The notes beneath the pieces are model-generated. The model saw only the letters and a program-made list of their open reading frames with translations, was not told the origin of the DNA and made no database searches. A stretch of DNA of 17,793 nt from an uncultured Clostridia bacterium. GTDB lineage: Bacteria; Bacillota; Clostridia; Christensenellales; Aristaeellaceae. The position numbers and the translations under genes were made by a program. This document shows positions 6,826 to 14,735 of the stretch, in pieces (positions within the stretch are counted from its first letter, which is position 1; every line of letters starts with the position of its first letter). The stretch is taken from assembly GCA_946534455.1 (NCBI GenBank), contig CAMNCR010000190.1, positions 1 to 17,793 of the forward strand. Reading direction: 5' to 3'.

Positions 6826-8811
6826 ATGGCTTCACAAAGTTATACCGCTGGCAATATTCAGGTGCTGGAAGGGCTGGAAGCAGTCCGCATGCGCCCCGGA
6901 ATGTACATCGGCACCACCTCCTCCCGCGGCCTGCATCATCTGCTCTGGGAGATCGTGGATAACGCCATCGACGAGGCCTCCAACGGCTTCGCCTCCGAGG
7001 TGTCCGTGACCCTGCACCGGGATGGCTCCGCCAGCGTTTTTGATAACGGGCGCGGGATGCCGGTCGACACCCATCCCACCCTGGGCATCCCCGGTGTGGA
7101 GGTCATCTTCACGGTGCTCCACGCCGGCGGCAAATTCAACAATGAAAACTACGCCTACTCCGGCGGTCTGCACGGCGTCGGCGCCAGCGTTGTCAACGCG
7201 CTCAGCCGCTGGCTCACGGTGGATGTTTTCCTCAACTGGACGCATTACCGCATGAGCTTCTCCTCTCAGACCGATCCCGTCACGCAGAAAATCGAAGCCG
7301 GCAAGCCCGACGGGCCCCTTCAGACCCTGGGCAACACCCGCAAGCGGGGCACCCTCGTCCGCTTTCTGCCGGATGACACCATTTTTGAGGATGTCCGTTT
7401 CCAGACGGAAACCGTCTCCCGCCGCCTGCAGGAGCTGGCCTACCTCAATCGCGGCATCAAAATCACCTTCACGGATGAGCGTCTCAGCGACCCGGAAAGC
7501 CGGGTGCGGGTCTTCCAGTTTGACGGCGGCATTCAGGACTATGTCACCTATCTGAACACCGGGAAAACCCCCCTCCGGGAGGATATCATCTATCTCGAGG
7601 GCCAGAAGGATGATATCATCTGCAAGGCCGCGGTGCAGTATACCGACGGATATACGGAAAGCCTCTTTTCCTACGTGAATAACATCAACACGCCCGAGGG
7701 CGGTTCCCATGAGACCGGCTTCAAGGCGGCCTTCACCAAGTGCCTCAACGACTACGCGCGCAAAAACGGCCTTCTGAAGGAGAAGGACAGCAACCTGGCC
7801 GGCGAGGATTTCCGGGAGGGGCTGACCTGCGTGCTGACCACCATGGTCAAGAATCCTCAGTTTGAGGGGCAGACCAAGGGCCGCCTGGGCAACAGCGAAG
7901 TGCGTCCCGCGGTGGAGGCCATCATCTCCCAGCAGATGACGGACTGGCTGGACAACCTGAAAAACCAGGATTCCGCCACCGCCATCGTCACCAAGGCCAT
8001 TCGCGCCGCCCAGGCGCGGGAGGCCGCCCGGAAAACCCGGGATAATATCCGGAAGGCCTCCGCCCTGGAGGCGGCGCCCCTGGTGGGCAAGCTGGCAAGC
8101 TGCACCGGCCGGAAGTGGGAGGATAACGAGCTGTTCATCGTCGAGGGCGATTCCGCCGGCGGCAGCGCCAAGCAGGGCCGCGACCGGCGCTTCCAGGCCA
8201 TTCTGCCCCTGCGCGGCAAGCCGCTGAACGTCGAAAAGAAGCATCTGGACCAGGTGCTCAGCAACGAGGAATTCCGCTCCCTGATCACCGCCCTGGGCAC
8301 CGGGATCGATGAAGGCTTCACGCTGAACAACCTCAAATACGGCAAGGTCATCATCCTCTCCGATGCCGACCAGGACGGCGCGCACATCCGCGCCATCCTG
8401 CTGACCTTCTTCTTCCGTTATATGAAGGATCTGATCAATCAGGGCCATGTTTACATCGGCATGCCCCCGCTCTATAAGGTGCAGAAGGGGCAGAAGGTCA
8501 TCTACGCCTATGATGACAAGGAGCTCGGGAAGGCCACGAAGGCCATCGGCAAGGGCTACACCCTCCAGCGCTATAAGGGCCTGGGTGAAATGAACCCGGA
8601 ACAGCTCTGGGAAACCACTATGGATCCCTCGCAGCGGAAGCTCATGCGCGTTTCCATCGAGGATGCCGCCCTGGTGGACCGTCTGACCACCATCCTCATG
8701 GGCGATAAGGTGGAGCCCCGCCGGGACTATATCACCGAGCACGCGGATTTCAACAAGCCGGACAACTTTGAGCTGCCCGACGCCCAGCGTGCCGCGGAAG
8801 GGGGTGTCTGA
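6826..8811 (+). CDS. parE: Type IIA DNA topoisomerase subunit B (topoisomerase IV ParE-like, GyrB family)
   Basis: A 661-residue ATPase subunit that drives strand passage together with the A subunit encoded next to it. The GHKL ATPase domain has E42, N46 and D73 (DNGRGMP) and the GGLHGVG loop (113-119); the transducer domain has the switch lysine in QTKGRLG (~351). The TOPRIM domain has E440 (FIVEGDSAGGSAKQ) and D513/D515/D517 (LSDADQDGAH). It ends in the usual GDKVEPRR region. Its length fits Gram-positive GyrB and ParE, which lack the GyrB insert of proteobacteria. Sequence alone does not separate gyrase from topoisomerase IV; I prefer ParE because of the A-subunit features and because it is not next to dnaN-recF. 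An AAAGGAG RBS lies 7 nt before the ATG. It is the first gene of the operon. Confidence 0.9.
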   Translation: MASQSYTAGNIQVLEGLEAVRMRPGMYIGTTSSRGLHHLLWEIVDNAIDEASNGFASEVSVTLHRDGSASVFDNGRGMPVDTHPTLGIPGVEVIFTVLHAGGKFNNENYAYSGGLHGVGASVVNALSRWLTVDVFLNWTHYRMSFSSQTDPVTQKIEAGKPDGPLQTLGNTRKRGTLVRFLPDDTIFEDVRFQTETVSRRLQELAYLNRGIKITFTDERLSDPESRVRVFQFDGGIQDYVTYLNTGKTPLREDIIYLEGQKDDIICKAAVQYTDGYTESLFSYVNNINTPEGGSHETGFKAAFTKCLNDYARKNGLLKEKDSNLAGEDFREGLTCVLTTMVKNPQFEGQTKGRLGNSEVRPAVEAIISQQMTDWLDNLKNQDSATAIVTKAIRAAQAREAARKTRDNIRKASALEAAPLVGKLASCTGRKWEDNELFIVEGDSAGGSAKQGRDRRFQAILPLRGKPLNVEKKHLDQVLSNEEFRSLITALGTGIDEGFTLNNLKYGKVIILSDADQDGAHIRAILLTFFFRYMKDLINQGHVYIGMPPLYKVQKGQKVIYAYDDKELGKATKAIGKGYTLQRYKGLGEMNPEQLWETTMDPSQRKLMRVSIEDAALVDRLTTILMGDKVEPRRDYITEHADFNKPDNFELPDAQRAAEGGV

Positions 8812-8813
8812 CC

Positions 8814-11312
8814 ATGGCCCGGAGAAAGGAACCGGAAAAGCCCATCGTGAAGGATGATCCCTCCCGGATTCTGGAAATCAACATGGAGGACGTCATGCAT
8901 AACAGCATGATGCCCTATGCCGAGCATGTCATTCTCGAGCGCGCCCTGCCCCGCGTGGAGGACGGTCTCAAGCCCGTGCAGCGCCGCATTCTCTATACCA
9001 TGATGGAGCTGGGAACCACGCCGGATAAGCCCTACCGGAAATGCGCCCGCATCGTCGGGGACTGCCTGGGCAAATACCATCCCCACGGAGATTCCTCGGT
9101 CTACGGCGCGCTGGTGCATATGGCGCAGGATTTCTCCCTCCGCTGCCCCATGGTGGACGGCCACGGCAACTTCGGCTCCATCGACGGGGACAGCGCCGCC
9201 GCCATGCGGTATACGGAGGCGCGCATGACGCCCCTGGCCCTGGAGATGCTGCGGGATATTGAAAAGGATACCGTCCCCTTCCGTCTGAACTTCGATGATA
9301 CGCTGCGCGAGCCGGATATGCTTCCTGCCCGCTTTCCGAATCTGCTGGTCAACGGTGCCAACGGCATCGCCGTGGGGCTGGCCACCAATATCCCCACACA
9401 CAACCTCGGCGAAGCCATCCGGGCCGTGGTCGCCCAGATGGAAAACCCGGATATTTCCCTGGATGAGCTCATGACCATCCTGCCCGCGCCGGACTTTCCC
9501 ACCGGCGGCGTGCTGATTCAGAATGAGGAAATCCGCAGGGGCTACGAAACCGGCCGCGGCAAGCTGACCCTGCGCGCCCGCGTGCATGTGGAGGACGGGG
9601 CTGCCGGTCGCAAGCTGCTGGTCATCACCGAAATCCCCTATCAGGTCAACAAGTCCGCCATGCTGGAGAAAATTCTCCGCCTCAGCGAGGAGAAGAAGGC
9701 GGCTCTGGGCGGCATCTACGATATCCGGGACGAGAGCGACCGCACCGGCATGCGCGCGGTCATTGAGCTGAAGCGGGATGTGGATCCGCAGCGCGTTCTG
9801 GCGTATCTCTATAAGTATTCCGATCTGCAGATCACCTTCGGCGTCAATATGGTCGCCATCGCCGGCGGAAAGCCCGTCCAGATGGGCCTGAAGCAGATGA
9901 TCGGCTACTATATCGACTATCAGAAGCAGGTCGTTTCCCGCCGTACCGCCTATGAGCTGAAGCAGGCGCGCGCCCGGGCGCATATCCTCGAGGGGCTCAT
10001 GATCGCCCTGGACAATCTGGACGAGGTGATCGCCCTCATCCGCGCCAGCAAAAGCCCGAAGGAGGCCAAGGCCGGCCTGATGGAGCGCTTCTCCCTCACC
10101 GACGTGCAGGCCCAGGCCATCCTGGACATGCGCCTGCAGCGGCTGACCAATCTGGAGATCGTCGCCCTGCGGAAGGAATACGCGGATCTGCTGAAGCTGA
10201 TCAGCCAGCTGGAGGGCATTCTCAAAAGCGAAAAGAAGCTCCTCGGCGTCATTCGCCGGGAAATGGAAGCCATCGCGGCCGCCTACGCGGAGGATGGGCG
10301 GCGGACGACGCTGGAGCTGCCGGATGATACGCCCGTCGAGCTGCCGGACAACACGCCCGTGGCGGAGGACGCGGTCGTCGTCTTCACCCGCGGAGGCTAT
10401 CTCAAGCGGGTTTCCCCCGCCCAGCTCCGCAGAGCGCCCCTGCCCTCCCCGGCTGAGAACCTGGCCGAGAGCGCGCGCTTCCTCCTCCCCACCACCACCG
10501 CGGAAACCCTCTATATTCTGACGGATCGCGGCAACTGCTACGCGCATCCCGTCGGCAGGCTGGCCGAATCCAGGCCAAAGGATCGGGGGCAGCTGCTTTC
10601 CGGCGTGCTCGCCGGGCTGGAGGAAGGGGAACAGGCGCTCCTGATGCTCACCGGCACGCCTGCCGGGCTTTCTGCCCTGCCGGATCTGCTCTTCATCACC
10701 CGCAACGGCGTCATCAAGCGCACCGCCGCGAAGGACTATGACGTGCGCAGCCGCAAGTATCCCGCGCTCTCCCTGAAGAAGGGCGATGAGCTGCTGGACA
10801 TCCGTCTCGCGGACGGGCAGCCGGATCTGCTGCTGGTCACCCGGTTCGGCATGTGCATCCGTTTCCCCCTGTCCGGGGTCCCCGTGCAGGGGCGCACCGC
10901 GTCCGGCGTAAAGGGCATGACCGTCGAGCCCGGGGATGCCGTCTGCTGGGCGGTCTCCGTCGGCGCGGAGGACGAGGCCGTGCTCTTCTCCGATCGGGGC
11001 TGGGGCAAGCGCCTGATGGCGCTGGACTTCGAGGTGCAGAACCGGGGCGGCAAGGGCGTCCGCTGCTTCCCCTTCAACCGGAACGGCAGCAACGGCCAGT
11101 CCCTGGCCGGCTTCCTGCTCAGTCCCCGCGGTGTCGATACCCTTCTCCTGGTGACCCAGACGCGAAGCCCGGCCACGCAGCTGCGGAAGAGCGAAATGGT
11201 CGTTCAGTCCCGGACCGGCAAAGGCATGCCCTATGTCATGGCCATTCTCGACGATGTGGTCACGGGCGTGCTGGCGCTCCCCGAACCTCAGGAATCCTCA
11301 TCCGAAGGATGA
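8814..11312 (+). CDS. parC: Type IIA DNA topoisomerase subunit A (topoisomerase IV ParC-like, GyrA family)
   Basis: An 832-residue DNA breakage-reunion subunit. The winged-helix region carries HPHGDSSVYG (89-98) and the catalytic Tyr133, which follows Arg132, in AMRYTEAR. The tower and coiled-coil gate follow, then a C-terminal beta-pinwheel from ~518. Blade 1 lacks the QRRGGKG box that defines DNA-wrapping GyrA; a GyrA-box-like QNRGGKG occurs only near residues 742-748. The ESRPKDRGQLLS segment (585-596) resembles Firmicute ParC. These features favour topoisomerase IV (decatenation, relaxation) over gyrase. Residue 98, Asp/Glu in most homologues, is Gly. The linker holds a duplicated ELPDxTPV. 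The gene starts 2 nt after parE, so the two are translationally coupled. The family is certain; the subtype is moderately certain. Confidence 0.9.
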   Translation: MARRKEPEKPIVKDDPSRILEINMEDVMHNSMMPYAEHVILERALPRVEDGLKPVQRRILYTMMELGTTPDKPYRKCARIVGDCLGKYHPHGDSSVYGALVHMAQDFSLRCPMVDGHGNFGSIDGDSAAAMRYTEARMTPLALEMLRDIEKDTVPFRLNFDDTLREPDMLPARFPNLLVNGANGIAVGLATNIPTHNLGEAIRAVVAQMENPDISLDELMTILPAPDFPTGGVLIQNEEIRRGYETGRGKLTLRARVHVEDGAAGRKLLVITEIPYQVNKSAMLEKILRLSEEKKAALGGIYDIRDESDRTGMRAVIELKRDVDPQRVLAYLYKYSDLQITFGVNMVAIAGGKPVQMGLKQMIGYYIDYQKQVVSRRTAYELKQARARAHILEGLMIALDNLDEVIALIRASKSPKEAKAGLMERFSLTDVQAQAILDMRLQRLTNLEIVALRKEYADLLKLISQLEGILKSEKKLLGVIRREMEAIAAAYAEDGRRTTLELPDDTPVELPDNTPVAEDAVVVFTRGGYLKRVSPAQLRRAPLPSPAENLAESARFLLPTTTAETLYILTDRGNCYAHPVGRLAESRPKDRGQLLSGVLAGLEEGEQALLMLTGTPAGLSALPDLLFITRNGVIKRTAAKDYDVRSRKYPALSLKKGDELLDIRLADGQPDLLLVTRFGMCIRFPLSGVPVQGRTASGVKGMTVEPGDAVCWAVSVGAEDEAVLFSDRGWGKRLMALDFEVQNRGGKGVRCFPFNRNGSNGQSLAGFLLSPRGVDTLLLVTQTRSPATQLRKSEMVVQSRTGKGMPYVMAILDDVVTGVLALPEPQESSSEG
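10314..10361 (+). repeat. 24-bp tandem duplication inside parC
   Basis: Two adjacent 24-bp units (10314-10337 and 10338-10361) encode ELPDDTPV and ELPDNTPV in the linker between the breakage-reunion core and the C-terminal pinwheel. The copies differ at only a few bases. It is a local in-frame duplication in a flexible acidic segment. Confidence 0.7.
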
Positions 11313-11353
11313 TAAACCCATTTTGAATCAGCATTGAAGGAGGTACATCAGTT

Positions 11354-11698
11354 ATGGCTAGACAGAATTTCGGCGGCTTTGGCGGCGGCGCCAACATGCA
11401 GCAGCTCATGCGCCAGGCGCAGAAGATGCAGCAGCAGATGGAGGAGGCTCAGACGCAGCTGGACGCCGCGGAGTATGAGGCGGCCTCCGGCGGCGGCATG
11501 GTCAGCGTCAAGGTCACCGGCAAGCGGGAGCTCGCTTCCATTACCATCGATCCGCAGGTCGTGGATCCGGATGATATCGAAATGCTGCAGGATCTGATCA
11601 TGGCAGCGGTCAACGAAGCCCTCCGCAAGGGAGAGGAAGCCCGCGAAGCCGCCATGAACCGGATGGCCCCCGGCATGGGGATGGGTGGTCTTTTCTGA
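11354..11698 (+). CDS. ybaB: YbaB/EbfC family nucleoid-associated DNA-binding protein
   Basis: A 114-residue cytoplasmic protein of the YbaB/EbfC family, a dimeric DNA-binding protein that helps organise the nucleoid. The Gly-rich N terminus (FGGFGGGANM) and a Gln/Met-rich helix (MQQLMRQAQKMQQQMEEAQ) lead into the conserved segment VSVKVTGKRELASITIDPQVVDPDDIEMLQDL, broken here as VSVKVTGKRELAS then ITIDPQVVD and DDIEMLQDL. It ends in a Met/Gly-rich tail (MAPGMGMGGLF). A strong AAGGAGG RBS lies 10 nt before the ATG, 41 nt after parC. It directly precedes recR, as in most Firmicutes and proteobacteria, but the usual dnaX upstream is replaced by the topoisomerase pair. Confidence 0.95.
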   Translation: MARQNFGGFGGGANMQQLMRQAQKMQQQMEEAQTQLDAAEYEAASGGGMVSVKVTGKRELASITIDPQVVDPDDIEMLQDLIMAAVNEALRKGEEAREAAMNRMAPGMGMGGLF

Positions 11699-11699
11699 G

Positions 11700-12299
11700 A
11701 TGAGCGATCAGATTGAACCCATCGCCACCATGGCGCAGGAGCTGAACCGTCTTCCCGGCATCGGCAAAAAGACGGCTCAGCGCCTGGCGTACTTTATCGT
11801 ATCCATGCCGCTGGAGGAGGTTCGGTCCCTGGCCGTGGCCATCTGGGAAGGGCGAAAGGCCATCCGCTTCTGCAAAACCTGCGGCAATTATGCCGCGGGT
11901 GAGCAGTGCTCCGTCTGCTCCGACCCGCAGCGGCACAACGGCCAGGTCTGCGTCGTCCGGGATCCGCGGGATGTGGCCGCCCTGGAGCGCATGCATGATT
12001 ACGCGGGCCTTTATCATGTGCTGCACGGCACCCTCTCCCCCATGAACGGCATCGGCCCGGAGGACATCCATATTCAGGAGCTGCTCACCCGCATCGAAAC
12101 CGAGCACCTCTCCGAGGTTATTCTGGCCACCAATCCGGATGTGGAGGGGGAAGCCACCGCCTCCTACATTGCCCGGCTCGTCAAGCCCCTGGGGGTTCGC
12201 TGCACCCGGATTGCCCACGGCATTCCCGTCGGCGGCGACCTGGAATATACCGATGAAGTCACCCTGCTCAAGGCTCTGCAGGGGCGGCATGAAATGTAA
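11700..12299 (+). CDS. recR: Recombination mediator RecR
   Basis: A 199-residue protein, the normal RecR length. RecR works with RecO, and with RecF, to load RecA on gapped or SSB-coated DNA. The N-terminal helix-hairpin-helix is seen as LNRLPGIGKKTAQRLA. The zinc finger is C58-x2-C61 and C70-x2-C73. The TOPRIM domain contains HGTLSPMNGIGPEDI and TNPDVEGEATA, followed by AHGIPVGGDLEYTDEVTL. I chose the ATG at 11700, one base after the ybaB stop, because MSDQIEPIATMAQELNRLPGIG matches the family start when read from that Met. The GTG at 11685 would add five residues inside ybaB. There is little RBS, so translation is probably coupled to ybaB. Confidence 0.96.
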   Translation: MSDQIEPIATMAQELNRLPGIGKKTAQRLAYFIVSMPLEEVRSLAVAIWEGRKAIRFCKTCGNYAAGEQCSVCSDPQRHNGQVCVVRDPRDVAALERMHDYAGLYHVLHGTLSPMNGIGPEDIHIQELLTRIETEHLSEVILATNPDVEGEATASYIARLVKPLGVRCTRIAHGIPVGGDLEYTDEVTLLKALQGRHEM

Positions 12300-12328
12300 G
12301 TGTCGCGCCGCGGAAAGGAGGCCGGGCC

Positions 12329-13567
12329 ATGAATGAACCGGTCGTGCTGTTCGTGCTGCTGTTCCTGCTGGCCGCCTGCCTCGTGCTGCTGGTCATCCTG
12401 CTGCTTCGGCAGGAGCGGCTCGAGCGGCGCCAGGAAGACTGGGAAACCCGGCAGAGCCGGTCCCTCGAATCGCTGGGCAATCAGCTGCTGGACGAACTGG
12501 ACGCTCAGCGGGATCAGAGCGTGGATTCCCTCTATCAGGGAAATCAGGCGCTCATGACCACCCTCAGCCAGATGGGCCAGGGCCAGACGACCCTGCTGGA
12601 AAGCCTGCAGCGCCAGCTGCTTCTCTCCACCCGCAATCAGGAGGAGAAGATGAACGCCCTGCGTCTGGAAAACGAGCGCCAGCTGTCCGAAATGCGCAGG
12701 ACGGTGGATCAGCGCCTGTCCGAAAGCCTGGAAAAAAAGCTGGATCTCAGCTTTTCCCAGGTCAGCGAGCGGCTGGAATCCGTCTATAAGGGGCTGGGGG
12801 AAATGCATACCCTGGCCGCCGGCGTCGGCGATCTGAAAAAGGTGCTGACCAATGTCAAGACCCGGGGCATCTGGGGCGAGATGCAGCTCAGCCATCTCAT
12901 CCGTCAGACCCTTTCTCCGGGCCAGTATGGCGAGAACGTCGCCGTGGTGCCCGGCAGCGCGGAGCGCGTGGAATTCGCGATCCTGCTCCCGGATAAATCC
13001 GGCTCGCCGGTCTGGCTCCCCGTGGACAGCAAGTTTCCCCAGGAGGATTATCTCCGCCTGGTGGAGGCCTCTCAGGCCGGAGACGCCGCCGGCGCGGAGG
13101 CTGCGCGAAAGGCCCTCGCCCTGCGCCTTCGCCAGGAGGCCAGAAAGATCGCGGAGAAATATATCGCGCCCCCGCACACCACGGACTTTGCCATCCTCTT
13201 CCTGCCGGTCGAGGGGCTGTATGCCGAGGCGCTGCAGCTGCCGGATCTGCTCGAATCCCTGCAGCGGGACCTGCGAATCGTCATTGCCGGCCCCGGCACC
13301 TTCTCCGCCATGCTCAACGCGCTGCAGCTCGGCTTCCGGACCCTGGCCATCGAGAAGCGCAGCGGCGAGGTCTGGCGCCTGCTGGGAGAAATCAAAACGG
13401 ATTTTGCCCGCTTTGCGGAGATGCTCGAAGCCACCCGCAAGCGGCTGGATCAGGCCGGTGAATCCATTGATTCAGCGGTCAGTCGTACCCGGACCATTCA
13501 GCGGAAGCTGTCAGATGTGGAGGATCCCTCCCTGCTGACCGATCGCGCGGAAACGCCGCTTCCCTGA
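12329..13567 (+). CDS. rmuC: RmuC family DNA recombination protein
   Basis: A 412-residue RmuC homologue. In E. coli, rmuC limits recombination at inverted repeats, and the family core is related to restriction-endonuclease-like folds; the biochemical activity is poorly defined. One N-terminal membrane helix (~5-27) anchors it. A long coiled coil (~30-165) follows, then the RmuC core (~175-385) with the conserved KTRGIWGEMQL (177-187), the LPVDSKFP nuclease-like motif (D233, K235), FLPVEGLYAEA and the IAGPGTFSAMLNALQLGFR block. The AAAGGAGG RBS lies 7 nt before the ATG, 29 nt after recR. Placement after recR fits a DNA repair role. Confidence 0.95.
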   Translation: MNEPVVLFVLLFLLAACLVLLVILLLRQERLERRQEDWETRQSRSLESLGNQLLDELDAQRDQSVDSLYQGNQALMTTLSQMGQGQTTLLESLQRQLLLSTRNQEEKMNALRLENERQLSEMRRTVDQRLSESLEKKLDLSFSQVSERLESVYKGLGEMHTLAAGVGDLKKVLTNVKTRGIWGEMQLSHLIRQTLSPGQYGENVAVVPGSAERVEFAILLPDKSGSPVWLPVDSKFPQEDYLRLVEASQAGDAAGAEAARKALALRLRQEARKIAEKYIAPPHTTDFAILFLPVEGLYAEALQLPDLLESLQRDLRIVIAGPGTFSAMLNALQLGFRTLAIEKRSGEVWRLLGEIKTDFARFAEMLEATRKRLDQAGESIDSAVSRTRTIQRKLSDVEDPSLLTDRAETPLP

Positions 13568-13600
13568 ACCTCAGCCTACATCAGAAAGGAGAAATCAACC

Positions 13601-14668
13601 ATGTCCATCCAAACAGAAGTCTGGGGCAAGTCCCCCAAGGGCAAGGATGTCCATCGCTTTACCCTGACCAATGCCATGGGGGCCTCCATCTCCGTCATCG
13701 AATGGGGCGCCATCCTGACCTCCATCATCGTCCCGGATTCCGCCGGCAATCTGGCGGATGTCGCGCTGGGCTTTGATCATCTGGATGCCTATCTCAAGCC
13801 CCATGGCAGCATGGGCGACACCGTCGGCCGTTACGGCAACCGCATCGCCGCGGGACGCTTCACCCTGGATGGCAAGGCGTATCAGCTGGCTCTGAATGAT
13901 CATGGCATCAACCATCTGCACGGCGGGAACGTCGGCTTCGCCTCCCATTTCTGGACCGGCACCGCCTGCGAGGGAGACCATGAGGATTCCGTTTCCTTCC
14001 ATCGGATCTCCCCGGATGGCGAGGAAAACTACCCCGGCACCCTGGATGTCACCGTCACCTACACCTGGAATGATATGTGCGATCTGATCATCCGCTATGA
14101 AGCGACCACGGATCAGCCCACCCTCTGCAACCTGACCAACCACACCTATTTCAATCTCGCCGGCCACGATCACGGCACCATCCGCGATCATGAGGTCACC
14201 ATCGCGGCGGATGTGATCACGAAGGTGGACGACGGTCTGATTCCCACCGGCGCCTATATGCCGGTGCTGGACACTCCGCTGGATCTCCGGGATGGCCTGC
14301 TGCTGGAGGACGGCCTGTCCGTCATGGATTCCTGCCCGCAGATGCTCCCCGCCGGCGGATATGATCACAATTTCGTCCTCAGCAAGGGCAGCGCCATGGG
14401 CTTCGCCGCCCTGGTCTATCATGAGGAGTCCGGCCGCTATATGGAGGTGCTGACCGATCAGCCCGCCATTCAGCTCTATACGGCCTGCACCACCCATCTG
14501 GAGGGCGGCAAGGGCGGAGCGGCCTACGGTCCCTTCTCCGGTCTCTGCCTGGAAACCCAGCACTGCCCCGATGATCCCAATCATCCCAACTTCCCGGGAA
14601 CCACGGTCCTCCGGCCCGGTGAAAAGTACGACACGACCACCATCTACGCCTTCCGTGCGGAAGCCTGA
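13601..14668 (+). CDS. galM: Aldose 1-epimerase (galactose mutarotase)
   Basis: A 355-residue cytoplasmic enzyme that interconverts the alpha and beta anomers of hexoses, the first step of the Leloir pathway. Conserved features are VGRYGNRIAAGRF (N80, R81), H107 in NHLHGGN, the general acid H181 in LTNHTYFNL, D255 in GGYDHNF, and the general base E318 in LCLETQHCPDDPNHPNFP. It has no signal peptide. A strong GGAG RBS lies 9 nt before the ATG, 33 nt after rmuC. It ends the operon at a strong terminator. It has no clear link to the DNA repair genes before it and seems to be carried along with them. Confidence 0.95.
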   Translation: MSIQTEVWGKSPKGKDVHRFTLTNAMGASISVIEWGAILTSIIVPDSAGNLADVALGFDHLDAYLKPHGSMGDTVGRYGNRIAAGRFTLDGKAYQLALNDHGINHLHGGNVGFASHFWTGTACEGDHEDSVSFHRISPDGEENYPGTLDVTVTYTWNDMCDLIIRYEATTDQPTLCNLTNHTYFNLAGHDHGTIRDHEVTIAADVITKVDDGLIPTGAYMPVLDTPLDLRDGLLLEDGLSVMDSCPQMLPAGGYDHNFVLSKGSAMGFAALVYHEESGRYMEVLTDQPAIQLYTACTTHLEGGKGGAAYGPFSGLCLETQHCPDDPNHPNFPGTTVLRPGEKYDTTTIYAFRAEA

Positions 14669-14693
14669 TGCGGCTCATTTTTTCCATGAAAAC

Positions 14694-14728
14694 GGCGCGG
14701 TTCTTCGGAACCGCGCCCTTTCTGTTTC
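14694..14728. terminator. Convergent, probably bidirectional terminator with a UUCG tetraloop
   Basis: A perfect 10-bp stem GGCGCGGTTC (14694-14703) pairs with 14708-14717 around a C(TTCG)G tetraloop. On the plus strand it is followed by CTTTCTGTTTCT; on the minus strand the stem is followed by GTTTTC. It lies between galM (+) and the TPM gene (-) and can serve both. Confidence 0.85.
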
Positions 14729-14735
14729 TCCGGGA

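Noticed and set aside
5075..10547. Long minus-strand open frames opposite the antiporter, parE and parC (5075-6673, 6832-8742, 8727-10547)
   Set aside because: All mirror strongly supported plus-strand genes, give low-complexity translations and lack ribosome binding sites. They reflect GC and codon bias, not overlapping genes.
11685..11699. GTG start for RecR inside ybaB
   Set aside because: It adds five residues not seen at RecR N termini. The ATG at 11700 gives the standard length.
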